Source of the DNA: Metopolophium dirhodum
Taxonomy: Eukaryota; Arthropoda; Insecta; Hemiptera; Aphididae
Length of the DNA stretch: 64,000 bases
Direction: 5' to 3'
Assembly: GCF_019925205.1 (NCBI RefSeq)
Contig: NC_083561.1
Coordinates: forward strand, 7,005,217 to 7,069,216
The notes below the pieces were generated by a model, which was given only the letters and a program-made list of their open reading frames with translations, made no database searches and had not been told where the DNA came from. A program made the position numbers and the translations under genes. How positions within the stretch are numbered: position 1 is the first letter of the stretch; each line of letters starts with the position of its first letter. Shown here one piece after another: positions 23,238 to 35,254 of the stretch.

Positions 23238-26200
23238 CTAATTGGAGACAAAAATACAAAATCAATAAAAAAAAATCAATTCTGCATATGGCAAACACAG
23301 TAGTTACGATCGCGGACGATTAGAAATCCGTAACAAAAGTACAAAAAGTTCCAAAATTGGCTAAACACGTTGTAAAACAAAGGAAAGCTACGGTGATTGG
23401 GGGGAGGGGCAAATGCACTCTTTGCCCCCCCCCCTGGATCCGCCACTGAATGGGGCCAGTGGGCACTAATATATTTTACGTAGGCACGGTACGACTACTA
23501 CGATTTATTAAACATTTTTTTTGTACAACCTTCGTTTCGATACAGCTGTTGTCGTTGAAGTGAAGCTTTAGCCGAGAAATGTGATCATCAGAGGATCCAC
23601 GGAGCTCGGAAAATTTGTACGTCCAAACGTTCGAATTCGTCCAGTTGTCGTATAATGTGAACCCGTTGTCCCAATCCAGTATTAAGTTTGACGGCTGTTG
23701 GTTGTTGCCAAACAACACGTAGAACGTTCTGCTCTGTGAAAACGAAAAACAATAATATTTTAATATTTTAGAGCGATAATATTGACCTATAAATGGCTAA
23801 ATATTACGTTAGGCGTTCGAGGATATAGGTATGTTATATCTTATAAGGTACGTAGTAACTGCATAGGTATTTAGGTTAGGGTTTGATAGTCCAATATTTG
23901 AAATTCATTATTGTAAATACTGTGGGTTGAAAAATAAATAATTTTTTGGTAACTGTGGAAACTTATCTGCGACAAGTGAAACCTCATACTTACTATGAGT
24001 TCCTAATTTATCTTCAATAAAAATCTATGAGGAACAATATTCATTAGTAATATTACAAATATATTTTTTTTAACGAACGCAATATTGATGCTATTTAAAA
24101 ATAATAAATAACCGTATTCAAATAATTATATAAAAATATTTTCTTCAAATTGTTACGTTAATTAATAAAAATATATTTTTGATTTTGAAAATCACACAAA
24201 TTTACTGAGAAAATTAGTAAAGTAATAGTTCGATATATGTATAATATAGATGGATGCAATGGCCAATGGGTAACCTATATGCGGTATTACCCCCATATGG
24301 TGGGGATTACCGTCAATTCCGGCAGTGCCACTCACAATATACCTACATAATGTTTTTCCAAAATTCGTTCACATAACACACGTTTATGCGAATAATTGTT
24401 GGATATTATATAGGTTCAAGTTTGAAGGACTTACTTTGATGTGCATCATGGACGTGCATATCGACCTGTGCCAGGCGCACTGCACATCCAGTAGACCCTG
24501 TTTGGTTTCCATTGAAAAGTACCGGGACACCCCGTTGGATGTCTGTAGTAGAAAACAATTTTGCCTCTGGTCCACGTTTTCTGCATCCTTCACTAGTCTC
24601 AACATGGACTCGTACAGTTTGTACACCACGCCGCAGTCCAACCATTCCGTAATGGACATCTGATAATACGTAATAGTATATGAATATAATAGACTCAACC
24701 TTGAGGGGGTAGGGGTGCACCTCAAAATTAAACAGAGTATTTTGTAATTAATTAGAAAAATATTATCTAAAACACATTTAGTAGACTGGACGGTGGCGTT
24801 GCCCTGGGGGAGGTTAGGAGTTTTATCCCCCCCCCCCACCATTGACGGATAAACCCCTTTATTTGAGAGTTTGGAATTATTATTACCACAGTTCATTTAA
24901 ATGTATTATTAGTTATAAGTTATAACATCCCCCCATTGAGATTTCATGCGTACGCCACTGATAGTAGCAGGTTTTATTTACAAATGTATAATATATCTTA
25001 AACGAATAATTATAACTATGAAAAAATTTAAACTCAAAATATTTTTTTTTTAAGTTAATATTGTATATAATTATATTTTTTCAAATTTTTTTCGTTTGGA
25101 ACGAAATTCAAACAAGTAGCTAGTTTGTTGTTGAGTTATTTAACACTCGTGTACCTACTACGGATAATAAATTTGGAAAATATGGAGGCTACTAGACTAG
25201 GGTGATTTGAAAGTTATTGTATTAATCTATTAACATTTTAAAATATTGTCTAAGTAGGAACAAACTAGATTAAATGTACAAATACTTAATATTTTTTTAA
25301 AACCAATTTAAAGTATTATATATTATTTATTATCCTTCGTACTTATATACATTTTAATAACTCAAAAACTAATTATTTGAATTTTGAATTAGATACTAGA
25401 AACTTATATCAACATTCTTAAAAAACTATCTGCCTTACATTTACAGTAAAGAAAGGTTAGGCGCAGTGTTGTGACTTATCTAGATGAAAATTGTATTATC
25501 TATTATCTTATCTAGGTATATACAGGGTGACCAGGATGTTATTTACCCATTGCGATATATCCTGAAATAATAAATATATTATCATAAATCTGTTTTTTTT
25601 TTATTAGACTCACAGAGACAAGAACTAGACAGATTTTATTTTTTAAATTTAATTATTTTTTTTCGTAAACAAGTTAAAAAATTATTTTTGAAAAATCGAA
25701 GATAAGTCATTTTAAAGAATTTATTTTTGTGAAAATTTCATTTTAATTTTCATTAATCTCATGATTTTTAATATTTTTTTTAGTCTATAGGTAAAATGGC
25801 CAAAAACCGGTTATAGTCCGGGCGGCGAGTTTTCCTCAACGGCTAATGGGTTATGGGTATATCCTCATAGGACACCCTGTACATATATTAAGGGTATATC
25901 TTTTAATTCAATAAAATAATCGACTATTGTTGACAATATCGAGTGTCGAAGACTGACACTCGAGCTCGTTTAATTCTGTGACTTAATTAATAATTAATAA
26001 TTAATAGTTATGAAAACTTACAAAGTGCATAACACCAAATGTGATGTCATAACACGTCTACAACGTAAATTCAAGACATTTTTTTTATACATTAATATTT
26101 GTTTAGTACCGTGTCGTGTAGGTAATATGAAATTGAAGTTGCTAAACGAATATGTATTTATAATATAACACCAATAATTTCCCGAGACTTGTAATAACGT

Positions 26201-29200
26201 CGTTCATCTGAAGAAGGTATACAGTATTGTTGTTCAATTGGTCCTGAGTTCTGACTCCCGGATTACTAATTGGCTCTCCAAACAGTTGCCACTTGTCTAT
26301 AGTTAGTTACATATCAGTTACGAGATGAAACATGAAACGTCACTCACTGCACACTTTTAATATATATTATATATACTCCTTATATGGTAAATGGAGTTGA
26401 CTTTCAGTAAAGTATATATTTAATAAGTCCTATTAAACGAGCGATGTACATTTACATATATTATATTATATGTTTGAACTTTGAAGTCAGGGGCGATCCT
26501 AGAGTTTATTTTTAGGGGGATGTTGAGTGAATATTTCTGACTTTCAAGGATAAACTTATGATAGGTAGTCAAACTTATGATAAATCTTGTATCACTTTTT
26601 CAAATCTTAGATTTAAAAAGAAAACATTTTATGAATTTCTAACTCAAAATAATTTGCACATTTTTGTGAATTTTACGTATTTTGTCAATATTTGAACGTT
26701 TCATGCTGATAAAAAAAAATTGCGACATTGGATTTTTAATATTTTTCATGTGTCTTTGAAACAATATATTAGGATCCTTGTATTAAATGTTCAAGCTTTT
26801 TTATCCTACAAATAACATTTTATTGACGTTCATAAAAAAAAAAAAAACTAAAAAAAACTGAAATTGAAAATGTCCGTAAACAGTTCAAAACAAACAAGAA
26901 TTTTTTGAAAATTTTATCTTGTAAAAAATGCTAATATGGACATTAAATATCTATGAAAAAAGTCATGTATTTACGTTCATTTGTTTTAGAGTTACACCAA
27001 AAACCAAAATCAATTTTGTCAAAAACCGATTTTTGTAAAAATTCCAGTTATACCTAATTTTTCTTTTGTTTTTCACATCGCTTTTGAAAACTATTTGGAA
27101 TTTTTACTTTTGATCCCCCAAAGTACCTAGTACCTACCAAATAGATTCACTTTCTTATCAGAAAAGATTGGACTGTTGAAGAAAATCTAAACATTTTTAC
27201 TGTCCTAAAAGGTGATGACAGACACAAAAAAAGAAAAAAACACACATTGTAAAATTAATGCATTCATTGCTCCGTTCAGAATCTATAGAAAGTTGGATTT
27301 AAAGCTTTGGTAAATATTTCTTATACTGTGACATCGGTATTTTCCATTCCTATTTTTAGACATTAATATTAGTGAAAACAATTTTATTACACGAACAAAA
27401 TAATATCGCCATGTAGGCTCTTCTGGATGTACCTAATCTTTGATTATCCGACTGCCGATGATAATTAAGAGGATGTCAGCGCACAATTTGTTTTCTTTCT
27501 CTGGTCTACGCGCAACCGACAAAACGCATTAACACAGAATCATTTTTTCTGTGTTTTTATTTATATGTTTATTTATGTTTTTAACACTTTTCTTAAGTTT
27601 GGTTTCACGTCTGTCTGTGATCAAATCTTGCGCGCTCGATTTGAGGCACTTTTTGAAGATGAAAAATTCTGAAAATTGGTATAGACCTTGGTCTTGGATG
27701 ACAATACAATAATCCGTTGTCATTTTGGGACATGGACCAAAAAAAAAAAAAAGGATTGTCCCCACGACGTCGCCGTAATATCTCTCGCAGATATTGAACT
27801 TTCTCTCTTCCCCAAAAAAAACCGCAACCTCTTACGAAGCAAGTATAGGCGTGTCCTATCCATTATTATAATATCTATGGTAACAACGGTAATTATTACC
27901 AAATAACATTATACCGGTATTCTGATATAGGTACCGAAAACACCGGATAACATATTTCTTAAACGTTTAATAAAAATATTTACTTTCAACTAAAAAGTAG
28001 AAAATAAAAAATAAAAAAAAAAATTTTAAAAACACACTTTTCCATAAAAACATTTAAAAAAAAATTTTAAAAATTGCACTAAAAAGACAAAAATAATTCT
28101 CTGTACTTAAAAATAATGAAAAATTTATTGATGAAAAATTTAAAAGTGTGTGGTGCATCATACAAAACATTAAAAGCCGAGCTAAGTCTCACATACACTT
28201 CTTTGTTCAATCCTGTTTATAAGATAGTGACTGGCAGTATATGTCAAGTATAAGAGCAAAATAATGAAAAATTTACTGATGAAAAATTTAAAAGCCAAGG
28301 AAAGTCTCACATACACTTCTTTGTTCAATCATGTTTATAAGATAGTGACTGGGAATATATGTCAAGTGTATGAGCACCACACACTTTTAAATTTTTCATC
28401 AATAAATTTTTCATTATTTTTAAGTACAGAGAATTATTTTTGTCTTTTTAGTGCAATTTTTAAAATTTTTTTTAAATGTTTTTATGGAAAAGTGTGTTTT
28501 TAAAATTTTTTTTTTTATTTTTTATTATTCTTAGAGTAAAATTACCTATTACAAAAAAGATAGCGATTAATATTTTTAAGGGAATGACATATCGATTTTA
28601 TATTTTATTGTTATTTGAAATTCAAAATAAACAAAAAAAACGTAATATTTATTACAAGTAAACTATAGGTTAATGCTTAATGTGTATTAGTTTTATTTGT
28701 TAATAATATGAAAGTATCAATAATTCAGTGATCCCACAATATATTACATTTTTCGATTTCTGAAAATTGCCGAGTAGTACTTACAGTTGCCGACATTCGG
28801 GGGGTGTTAACCCCCCCCCCCCCCCCCCCCCCCATAAAATAGCCCCGTTTGAAGTACCTACCTATATACTATAAAAAACCATAAATGATAATGGATTACC
28901 TATACGCAAAAAATAATCGGATCATTTTCTATAGTCAATTATAAATTACATATATAAATTAATAATACCTACTATTCAATTAGTAGGTGAAAAAATGTTT
29001 TTATACGTTAAATCATCTATTTTAAAAAAACTATTCGAAGTTCGTTCCTTGTAAATATTTTACAAGTATAATGTTTAACAAAATAAACAGCGGTATAGCT
29101 ATACTTATAAACAAATATTATGCAAAACGTTGAGTGTCACATACAACAATAGATTTAAGGTGGAATCATCAACTAAGTGATATGGTATCTTATTTGGTTT

Positions 29201-32200
29201 TAGGTTAGGTTATAAGGTAAATCGCTACAGTACTGTTTACTGGCGTGTAACTACCACATATAGGTAGTACTTTATAGTAATTTATTGCCATTTCCGTGGT
29301 GACATATTGACGAAGTGGAGTTATATACAATGCATAATAGATAATATAAAGCGTCTCTAATTTATATAACAATAATGCGCCAGGGAGATATAAATCGTTT
29401 ACGGTAAGGTACTAAGGTAAAATATGGCCATATATGGGCGAACGTAGAATTTCATGAATTGAATTACCTATCCACCAGTAATGCGCGTTATAGTACGTAT
29501 ATGTGCAAGTGTATTCAGATGGGTTATGAAACATTTATTTCGCTATGAAAATGTCGAGCCGTTATACCTATCAAGTCTAAACGACACTTACCGGGGGAGT
29601 ATCGAAAAGCAATACGTCACGACCTCTGATTATCATGAACCTTGCGCAGTAACTTTGCCAAGGGTGGTTATTGTTCAGCACACCCTCGTTAACCCATCCC
29701 ATGTACTCGATTTTCTCGTTGATACCAAAATTTAAATTGTAGAGCTTAATCTGAAAAGAAGAAAACATAATATTGATACAATTAATACAAACATGATTAA
29801 TATTTAGTAATATTATGCATCGATAGCAAAGAAATAAAATCCTAGTTAGGCATACTTGTATTTCTGAGAGATTTGCGATGTTTTCTGAAATAAGTTTGAC
29901 CCATTCGGACAAACTTTTGACGTTATCGCAATGTATGATGGTAGAATTCAGATCGTTCATGCCATGCACTTCGAAACCGTTTCGCCGCAGTTTGTCCGTA
30001 CCCTGCACGTATCTGGTTACATAACCCATCATCAGCGGTACTGAATTCAAAATAAAAATCATTAAATAGACAAATATACGTATATTATGTAACTGATAAT
30101 CATACTTATAAGATAATCCATCCATGGTCCGTCTTCTGTGTCACTTTCTCCATTATTGTTGTTGTTTTTACTACCGTTCCCTGTAATAATTAAAATTATA
30201 TTATTACATATGCATGGTGAATGTTTATCCAGATGTTTAATTTAAACTTTTATGAAAAAGTCTAAAAATTAAGATAAAACATAATATCATTATAATATAA
30301 TATAATATTATTATATGTTATGATAGTGTCTAAAGTATAAAATATACGGAAAAAGGTGGTAAATTAATATAGGTACAAATTTCAAAAATTATGTTAAAAA
30401 GACTGATTATTTTAATTTTTAAGATCTATAATAATCGCGAATGGAGCTGAATTGTAAATATAAACAAAAATAAATTATTATATAATACAATATTTATAAC
30501 TTGTAACTAATATTATACAGTATTATAGTATTTTTCATCATATAATGGGTAGTACCTAAGCGTCCATGAATATATTATAGATGACTATTTAGTATATTTT
30601 TACTGTATATATCAAACTTTAATTAGGTAAGTAAATTACCGTGAGACATGAATTAATTAATGCGAGTCAAGATGAGGATGCGATTTATCAAAGATTAATT
30701 ATCATTATCAATGGCGTGCATATACACAGAAATAATAATAAATTATACTTGAAATAATTAATTAATAACCACTAAAAGTCTATAAGTATAATAATAATTC
30801 ATTGTCAAGTGAAATTATATGATTCAATAAGAATAAGAGCTAATAATAATTAATAAGTACATTAATACATATGTTTTTACATACTTATTATAGTTCATAA
30901 AACAGTTTACTTTGTACATAATACAATACTGTATTTTACTACACGGCACAAGCGACGAGCCTTCTCAGTTGCATTAAAAGAAACATATATTTTAGACTTT
31001 TCGTTCTATAGTTTCACAAAAAAATTAATGCCATCAAGTCAGCCTATATAATTGTTTTTCTACCGGTACCCAATCCTCCGATTCTTATGCTCATCAATAA
31101 ATGGTTACCTGTAGATTTCAGATACCTAGATAACTAGTTATCCACCTTAACAAAAAACTCACATGAATCATCCAAATAAAAACAAACGAAAAATCATTCA
31201 ACATAAGACTCACAACAGACTACGATACCTTCTTAAAGCGAATATCCTACTCAGCACTTACAAATAATTTCTTTATTTATGATCTATACGGTAACTAAGT
31301 AATTAGTAAGTATGGGAAGCAGCTAAAATATCAAACCTCAGTATTGTTTATTTGTTTTGGAAGGAATTTGATTTTAGGTTAAAATGATAATGAAATAGTG
31401 GACTGTATACATTTTAAGATATTGTGTTTTTATTGTAAATTTGTAATATTATAATTATTAATTAATAATGAAATAGATCAGTGGCGTAGCCAGGGGGTGG
31501 CTAAGGGGGCTATAGCCCTCCCCCATTAACCATGTCGACCTTAGAATTTTATCAAGATTAATGAAAAAATAAAAAGTGTAAATAAAAAACATATTGTTTT
31601 TGTATACTTAGCCCCCCCCCCCCCCACCATACAAAATTCCTGGCTACGCCACTGAAATAAATAATATGCTCGTTGTCGAGGAAATTAATTAATTATTGGT
31701 AATACGATCGTGATACAATATTTGATTTTGTCACCGTCCACCGATTTGACCTATGAGACCAGCTTTGACGAGACGACTGATTACGCATGAACCTTTTAAT
31801 GACCATACATTATCAAAATAGGTGTACAGACGATAACACCTTATACCGTACTCTATCTTTCGATAGTATTTTTAAGTAGTTCTCCACTCAATATGCCTTT
31901 GTTCTTTCATTCTTTGTTGCATCACCAATTGCTCCTTATTAGTACGTTATAGTAATTTATCTTGACACCCAAACCTTAAAATTCTAAAAATCCCTGAACC
32001 AAATACATATTATTATAAAAAATTTCATACCAATACTTATAATCATTCCATTTCACTTATATTCAACCTTTTTTCCATCACTCTCTCTGACTCGTCGGCT
32101 TAATAATAAATTACTGAGATTCTTTCTTAAATAAATAAATAAATCCTAAAATAATAAAAAATAATAACATTTTAAGTATAGTATCAATGGACACTTTCTT

Positions 32201-35200
32201 TCAATCAAGCCATTTTGACCATGTATATCTGTTTTTATACGTATTAGGTATAAAGTATTACTTATTGTATTTAGTGTATACAGATTACAGATTGTAAATA
32301 TATTATCTTTATTGATAAAAAAAAGGTTAGTGGGTACTTCAAAAACAAAATAAAAAACTTCACAAAAAGGGACGTTTAAAAATTAACATATAATCACAAG
32401 TATTCATTTCGAAGTTAAAAAATACAATTAATGATTTAAGAATTTGTATGGAAACACTTGATTAACGTTCACCAATCATAATTCATATTGATTGGAACTG
32501 AAACCCAACATAGTACCTTTCCGTTGCGTAGTAATAGTACGCTAGTACTAGTAGTACTGTTATAGAAACTAAAAGTTCACACTAGTCACAGTACTCGTAT
32601 AACATATATCTATAATTATCACCTAAAATTACGTACAAAACCTGGTTTATTATCATTTGGTTAGGTAATATTTAATGCCATTAATACAATTACAAATTGT
32701 TATATAATAAAGTAATTACTCAAATATTATAATATAACAAATCAAACATTGATAATATAAATAAATACCTCTCCCTCCTAGTAAAAATGGCGCTGCAGCT
32801 TTGTAGTGTTTGACCAATAATGTAACGTGATTTCCAGAATTTCGCAAAATGTGTAAAGCTGCATCGTGGCAAGCATTTGTGATCAACTGGTCGTTCACTG
32901 TTTAAAAGAAAATAAATTAATCACAATAGTAAAATATGAAATTTAATATTCTATTATAACGTATACATTATAACAGTTTTTCACAATTTACTCATAATTC
33001 ATAGCTTTAAATGGAAGTTACTGGGAGGGATGTGCATCTCCCTAGTATATATAAAGCCAAGCTTTCTCAAAACTATAAAGAAATATTAAGAGAGATAATT
33101 AGTTACCAACGGTGAAATTACTATTATTAGAGTTTCGTGTTTAATTTATTAAAATGTTTTTGAGCATAACATTTTTATTAATAATTAGCATAACCACCCT
33201 TTCTCGCACCCCCCATAAAAAATAAATATGTATTATATAATTTTACAAATAGTTGCAACATGTATACGTGCTTATTATATTTTTCAGTTGTATTTACTTA
33301 GAGTTTATCTGTACCTATATCGCTGATATTTAAAAGTTTAGAACATAAATAAAAACAATTTACAACATATTTTTGTTTTCACGCTATAATTATATTATGC
33401 TTACATTGACTACTGCTACTTCGAAAACAGTGTTGGGAATTATCTAGATAAAATTATTTCTTTAATTATCTTATCTAGATAAAAATAATTAAATCATCTA
33501 ATTATCTCATCTAGATAAATGTAAAGGTTATCTGTGGTAATTTATCTAGATAAATAATATAATAATAAGAATATTTTTAAATACTTAAATAGCTAATAAT
33601 TTACGAGAACCTAGTAGTGATTCCAAATTCCAATATTATTATAGTTAAAAAAAGAAATGTTTACTGAAATATTGTCAGTTTTATTTTGTTATTTTATTTT
33701 TATTCAAGTTGTATTAAAAATTAAAATTGTATATTATTTTAGTTGAGAAATGACATTTAAGATTTATTAATTAATAAATATTATCCAATTAGTAATTACT
33801 AATAAATTACATTATTTATAATATGATTTTAAAAAAAATTATCTATTTTTTTATCTAGATAAATGTATGTGTAATTTTATCTTTATTTAGATAAAAAAAA
33901 ATGATGTTATATTTTATCTTAACTAGATAAATTTTGAATGAATTATCTGTTATCTTATCCAGATGATTTTTTGGTTATCTTTTCCCAACACTGTTCAAAA
34001 GTACACGTATTCCCAGTAAATTGTATGCTCTAAAATAATATTTTTTTAAACGGAAAGAAAAATGCGACAGTTTAGTTGTGCTTAAAAACTCAGATATTGA
34101 GGTGGATTTTTTCTTTTATACATTACTGTCTATTTGAAAGCAATATTTGCTACTATGATAAACCATTTCGTACTGAAAAACGATACTGAGCGGTCATTTT
34201 GTTAGAAATACGAATGTTTTATGCGTTTACGTTTAATACGAATCAAAACGACTGGTCTTATATTATGGCACTATACCTTTTATTATAGCATCTCCTACGA
34301 ATAACCTTTTTGTGTGGTAAGCGGCTCCTCCTTCGGGAATTCTCGATATCAATATCGGCAAGCTGTTCTCTTGACCACCTTTGACGCTTATTCCGAGGCT
34401 ACCGTTTTTTCTTGCCACGGTCACATATCGCAACTATTGTTAAAAAAAAAATATATATAAAAACAATCATGTTATATAAACGTTACTGCGTAGCTGCAAT
34501 GCAGACATGTATGAACAAAAAAAATGGAATGAACGGCATTGTTTAATATTATTATTTATAGTAGGTATCTATTATCTTATCAACAGTCATCCAAATAAAG
34601 AGTTAGAAAATTGGATAAATTCACATAATATTATACATTTTTAATGTGATCTCCACCAGTATTGTACTATTGTGACTTGCAATGTGTCACTTTTCAATGA
34701 CTCTGTTTTTTTATAATAATTGTATAGAAATCATCGAAAAAATACTACGGCACCCTCACATCGTGCAAATCAAATACCTAGATCGTAAATGCATCATAAT
34801 ATGATACGTACAACAGCGGTGGCAAATAATATGCGCAGTGCAATGAGTAATATTAATATAAATAATTTTTTTTTTTTAGTTACTTACATAATAGTTGGGA
34901 CTAGGCTGATAGTTGTCGACGGTATCCTCGGACGATGACGACGACGACGAATGATGGTTGTCGACTACTTCTTGTTTCTGGAGTTTCAAACATTCCAGCG
35001 TCAACACCAACCGTACGGTTAACGAACCTCGATTGGAATCGTTCACTCGTACTAATCCCGTCTTTGCCTAATGGTGCAATTCATTAAGGTTTTCAAAATA
35101 TTTAGTGTTTAATAGTGACGCGAAATAATGCAAAATAATCTATTATGCGTAGATATATATTATTACTTTGATTCCGTCCAGGCACTCCTCTTTTATATCC

Positions 35201-35232
35201 GATTCTTCGGTACTATTTAAATTCAACCGCAT
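23121..35232 (-). CDS. Gamma-type syntrophin, 10 coding exons
   Basis: Exons on the minus strand join in frame: 35232-35167 (coding part), 35067-34888, 34433-34277, 32897-32769, 30180-30106, 30040-29856, 29750-29592, 24659-24435, 23733-23530 and 23237-23121. They encode 498 aa, near the family length of about 515. A PDZ domain (about 83-165) has the binding loop GSLGISVKGG. A PH domain is split around the PDZ. A second PH and the syntrophin-unique region follow (YVQGTDKLRRNGFEV; FSELRGSSDDHISRLKLHF; LLFCVHAFLTAKV). Known role: a cytoplasmic adaptor in the dystrophin complex that binds dystrophin and recruits channels and signalling proteins through its PDZ. The gamma assignment rests on GDAIIKV, YVPGTD-like and CVHAFLTAKV motifs. 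The start ATG at 35232 is the first Met, but the frame is open upstream. Confidence 0.88.
23530..23733 (-). CDS. Syntrophin exon: SU domain
   Basis: Encodes SRTFYVLFGNNQQPSNLILD through VWTYKFSELRGSSDDHISRL. The donor AAG|GTTGTA is weak but gives an exact in-frame join to the last exon. Confidence 0.87.
24435..24659 (-). CDS. Syntrophin exon: second PH, end
   Basis: Encodes MSITEWLDCGVVYKLYESML, DAENVDQRQNCFLLQT, YFSMETKQGLLDVQCAWHRS. Seventy-five codons, phase 0 at both ends. The preceding intron is 4.9 kb and holds several repeats. Confidence 0.9.
25523..25879. mobile_element. TA-flanked CAGGGTG element
   Basis: Begins CAGGGTGACCAGGATG and ends GACACCCTG, with TA directly at each side (25521-25522, 25880-25881). 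The short inverted ends and the TA duplication fit a Tc1/mariner-like non-autonomous element. 357 bp, non-coding. Confidence 0.6.
26570..27290. repeat. Single-orientation copy of the foldback-family repeat
   Basis: Shares long blocks with 16300-17570 and 40380-41220. Shared blocks are the GAGTTACACCAAAAACCAA stretch, the CAGTTCAAAACAAA region, GGTGATGACAGACACAAAAA and the terminal TTCAGAATCTA. It is a degraded fragment with no coding capacity. Confidence 0.75.
28005..28527. repeat. Near-perfect hairpin with an internal tandem repeat
   Basis: The left arm (about 28005-28156) and right arm (about 28374-28527) are almost exact complements, including CACACTTTTCCATAAAAAC, GACAAAAATAATTCTCTGTA and AAAAGTGTGTGGTG. 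The loop holds two direct copies of a roughly 110-bp unit with AGTCTCACATACACTTCTTT and GTTTATAAGATAGTGACTGG (start about 28180 and 28300). Arm identity implies a young insertion or strong recent homogenisation. Confidence 0.85.
28795..28848. repeat. Long homopolymer C run
   Basis: A run of over 30 C residues starts near 28812, just after GGGGGGTGTTAA. Similar but shorter C runs mark most hAT-like relics in this window, so this is probably the remnant of one. Confidence 0.75.
29592..29750 (-). CDS. Syntrophin exon: start of second PH
   Basis: Encodes IKLYNLNFGINEKIEYMGWV and on to RFMIIRGRDVLLFDTPP. The acceptor is TTCTTTTCAG and the donor CCG|GTAAGT. Confidence 0.9.
29856..30040 (-). CDS. 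Syntrophin exon: PH domain, C-terminal half of the split PH
   Basis: Encodes PLMMGYVTRYVQGTDKLRRN, then STIIHCDNVKSLSEWVKLIS and ENIANLSEIQ, matching the gamma-syntrophin PH core and final helix. Confidence 0.9.
30106..30180 (-). CDS. Syntrophin exon: linker
   Basis: A small 75-nt exon encoding an Asn-rich acidic linker (NGSKNNNNGESDTEDGPWMD). Its phase fits both neighbours. Confidence 0.8.
   Translation of the reverse strand, partial: GTVVKTTTIMEKVTQKTDHGWIIL
30181..32768 (-). other. Syntrophin intron (2.6 kb)
   Basis: AT-rich intron between the second PDZ exon and the linker exon. Apart from the hAT-type MITE at 31479-31654 nothing recognisable was seen. Confidence 0.7.
31479..31654. mobile_element. 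hAT-type MITE in syntrophin intron
   Basis: The ends CAGTGGCGTAGCCAGG and CCTGGCTACGCCACTG are perfect 16-bp inverted repeats. The flanks AAATAGAT (31471-31478) and AAATAAAT (31655-31662) match in 7 of 8 positions. The 176-bp element has a G-rich block on one side and a poly-C run on the other. Confidence 0.88.
32769..32897 (-). CDS. Syntrophin exon: PDZ domain, second part
   Basis: Encodes NDQLITNACHDAALHILRNS, then VTLLVKHYKAAAPFLLGG. The helix 2 and last strand of the PDZ are present. The donor is AGAG|GTATTT. Confidence 0.9.
33428..33993. mobile_element. hAT-like MITE packed with TTATCTAGATAA motifs
   Basis: The ends CAGTGTTGGGAA and TTCCCAACACTG are perfect inverted repeats. The flanks TTCGAAAA and TTCAAAAG match in 6 of 8 positions, consistent with an old 8-bp duplication. 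The element holds about eight full or degraded copies of TTATCTAGATAA. A fragment of the same kind lies near 25466-25515. 566 bp, non-coding. Confidence 0.8.
34277..34433 (-). CDS. Syntrophin exon: PDZ domain, first part
   Basis: Encodes LRYVTVARKNGSLGISVKGG and on to RIPEGGAAYHTKRLFVGDAI. The carboxylate-binding loop and the GDAI strand are intact. It ends in phase 1. Confidence 0.9.
34888..35067 (-). CDS. Syntrophin exon: N-terminal half of split PH and acidic Ser linker
   Basis: Encodes AKTGLVRVNDSNRGSLTVRL, then LECLKLQKQ and a run of seven Ser before EDTVDNYQPSPNYY. The donor is GTAAGT. Sixty codons, phase 0 at both ends. Confidence 0.82.
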
Positions 35233-35254
35233 AATTTCTCTTAGTTGAGCACAA
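35167..35254 (-). CDS. Syntrophin first recognised exon
   Basis: The exon begins after acceptor ATGATTTCAG at 35254. The likely ATG is at 35232, giving MRLNLNSTEESDIKEECLDG. The donor is AAA|GTAATA, phase 0. The seven codons before the ATG are open in frame, so an earlier start in a missing upstream exon is possible. Confidence 0.65.

Larger units (their letters stand above)
24663..29590 (-). other. Large syntrophin intron (4.9 kb)
   Basis: Contains a TA-flanked element (25523-25879), a copy of the foldback-family repeat (26570-27290), a 0.5-kb hairpin (28005-28527), a long poly-C run near 28811, and a C-rich block at 24790-24960 with a hAT-like right end. Fragments of the TCTAGATAA-type element also occur near 25466-25515. 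Confidence 0.7.

Noticed and set aside
24384..24896. 170-codon minus-strand ORF and its shadow at 24406-24720
   Set aside because: Only the part from 24659 to 24435 is real syntrophin exon. The rest is intron read through an open frame.
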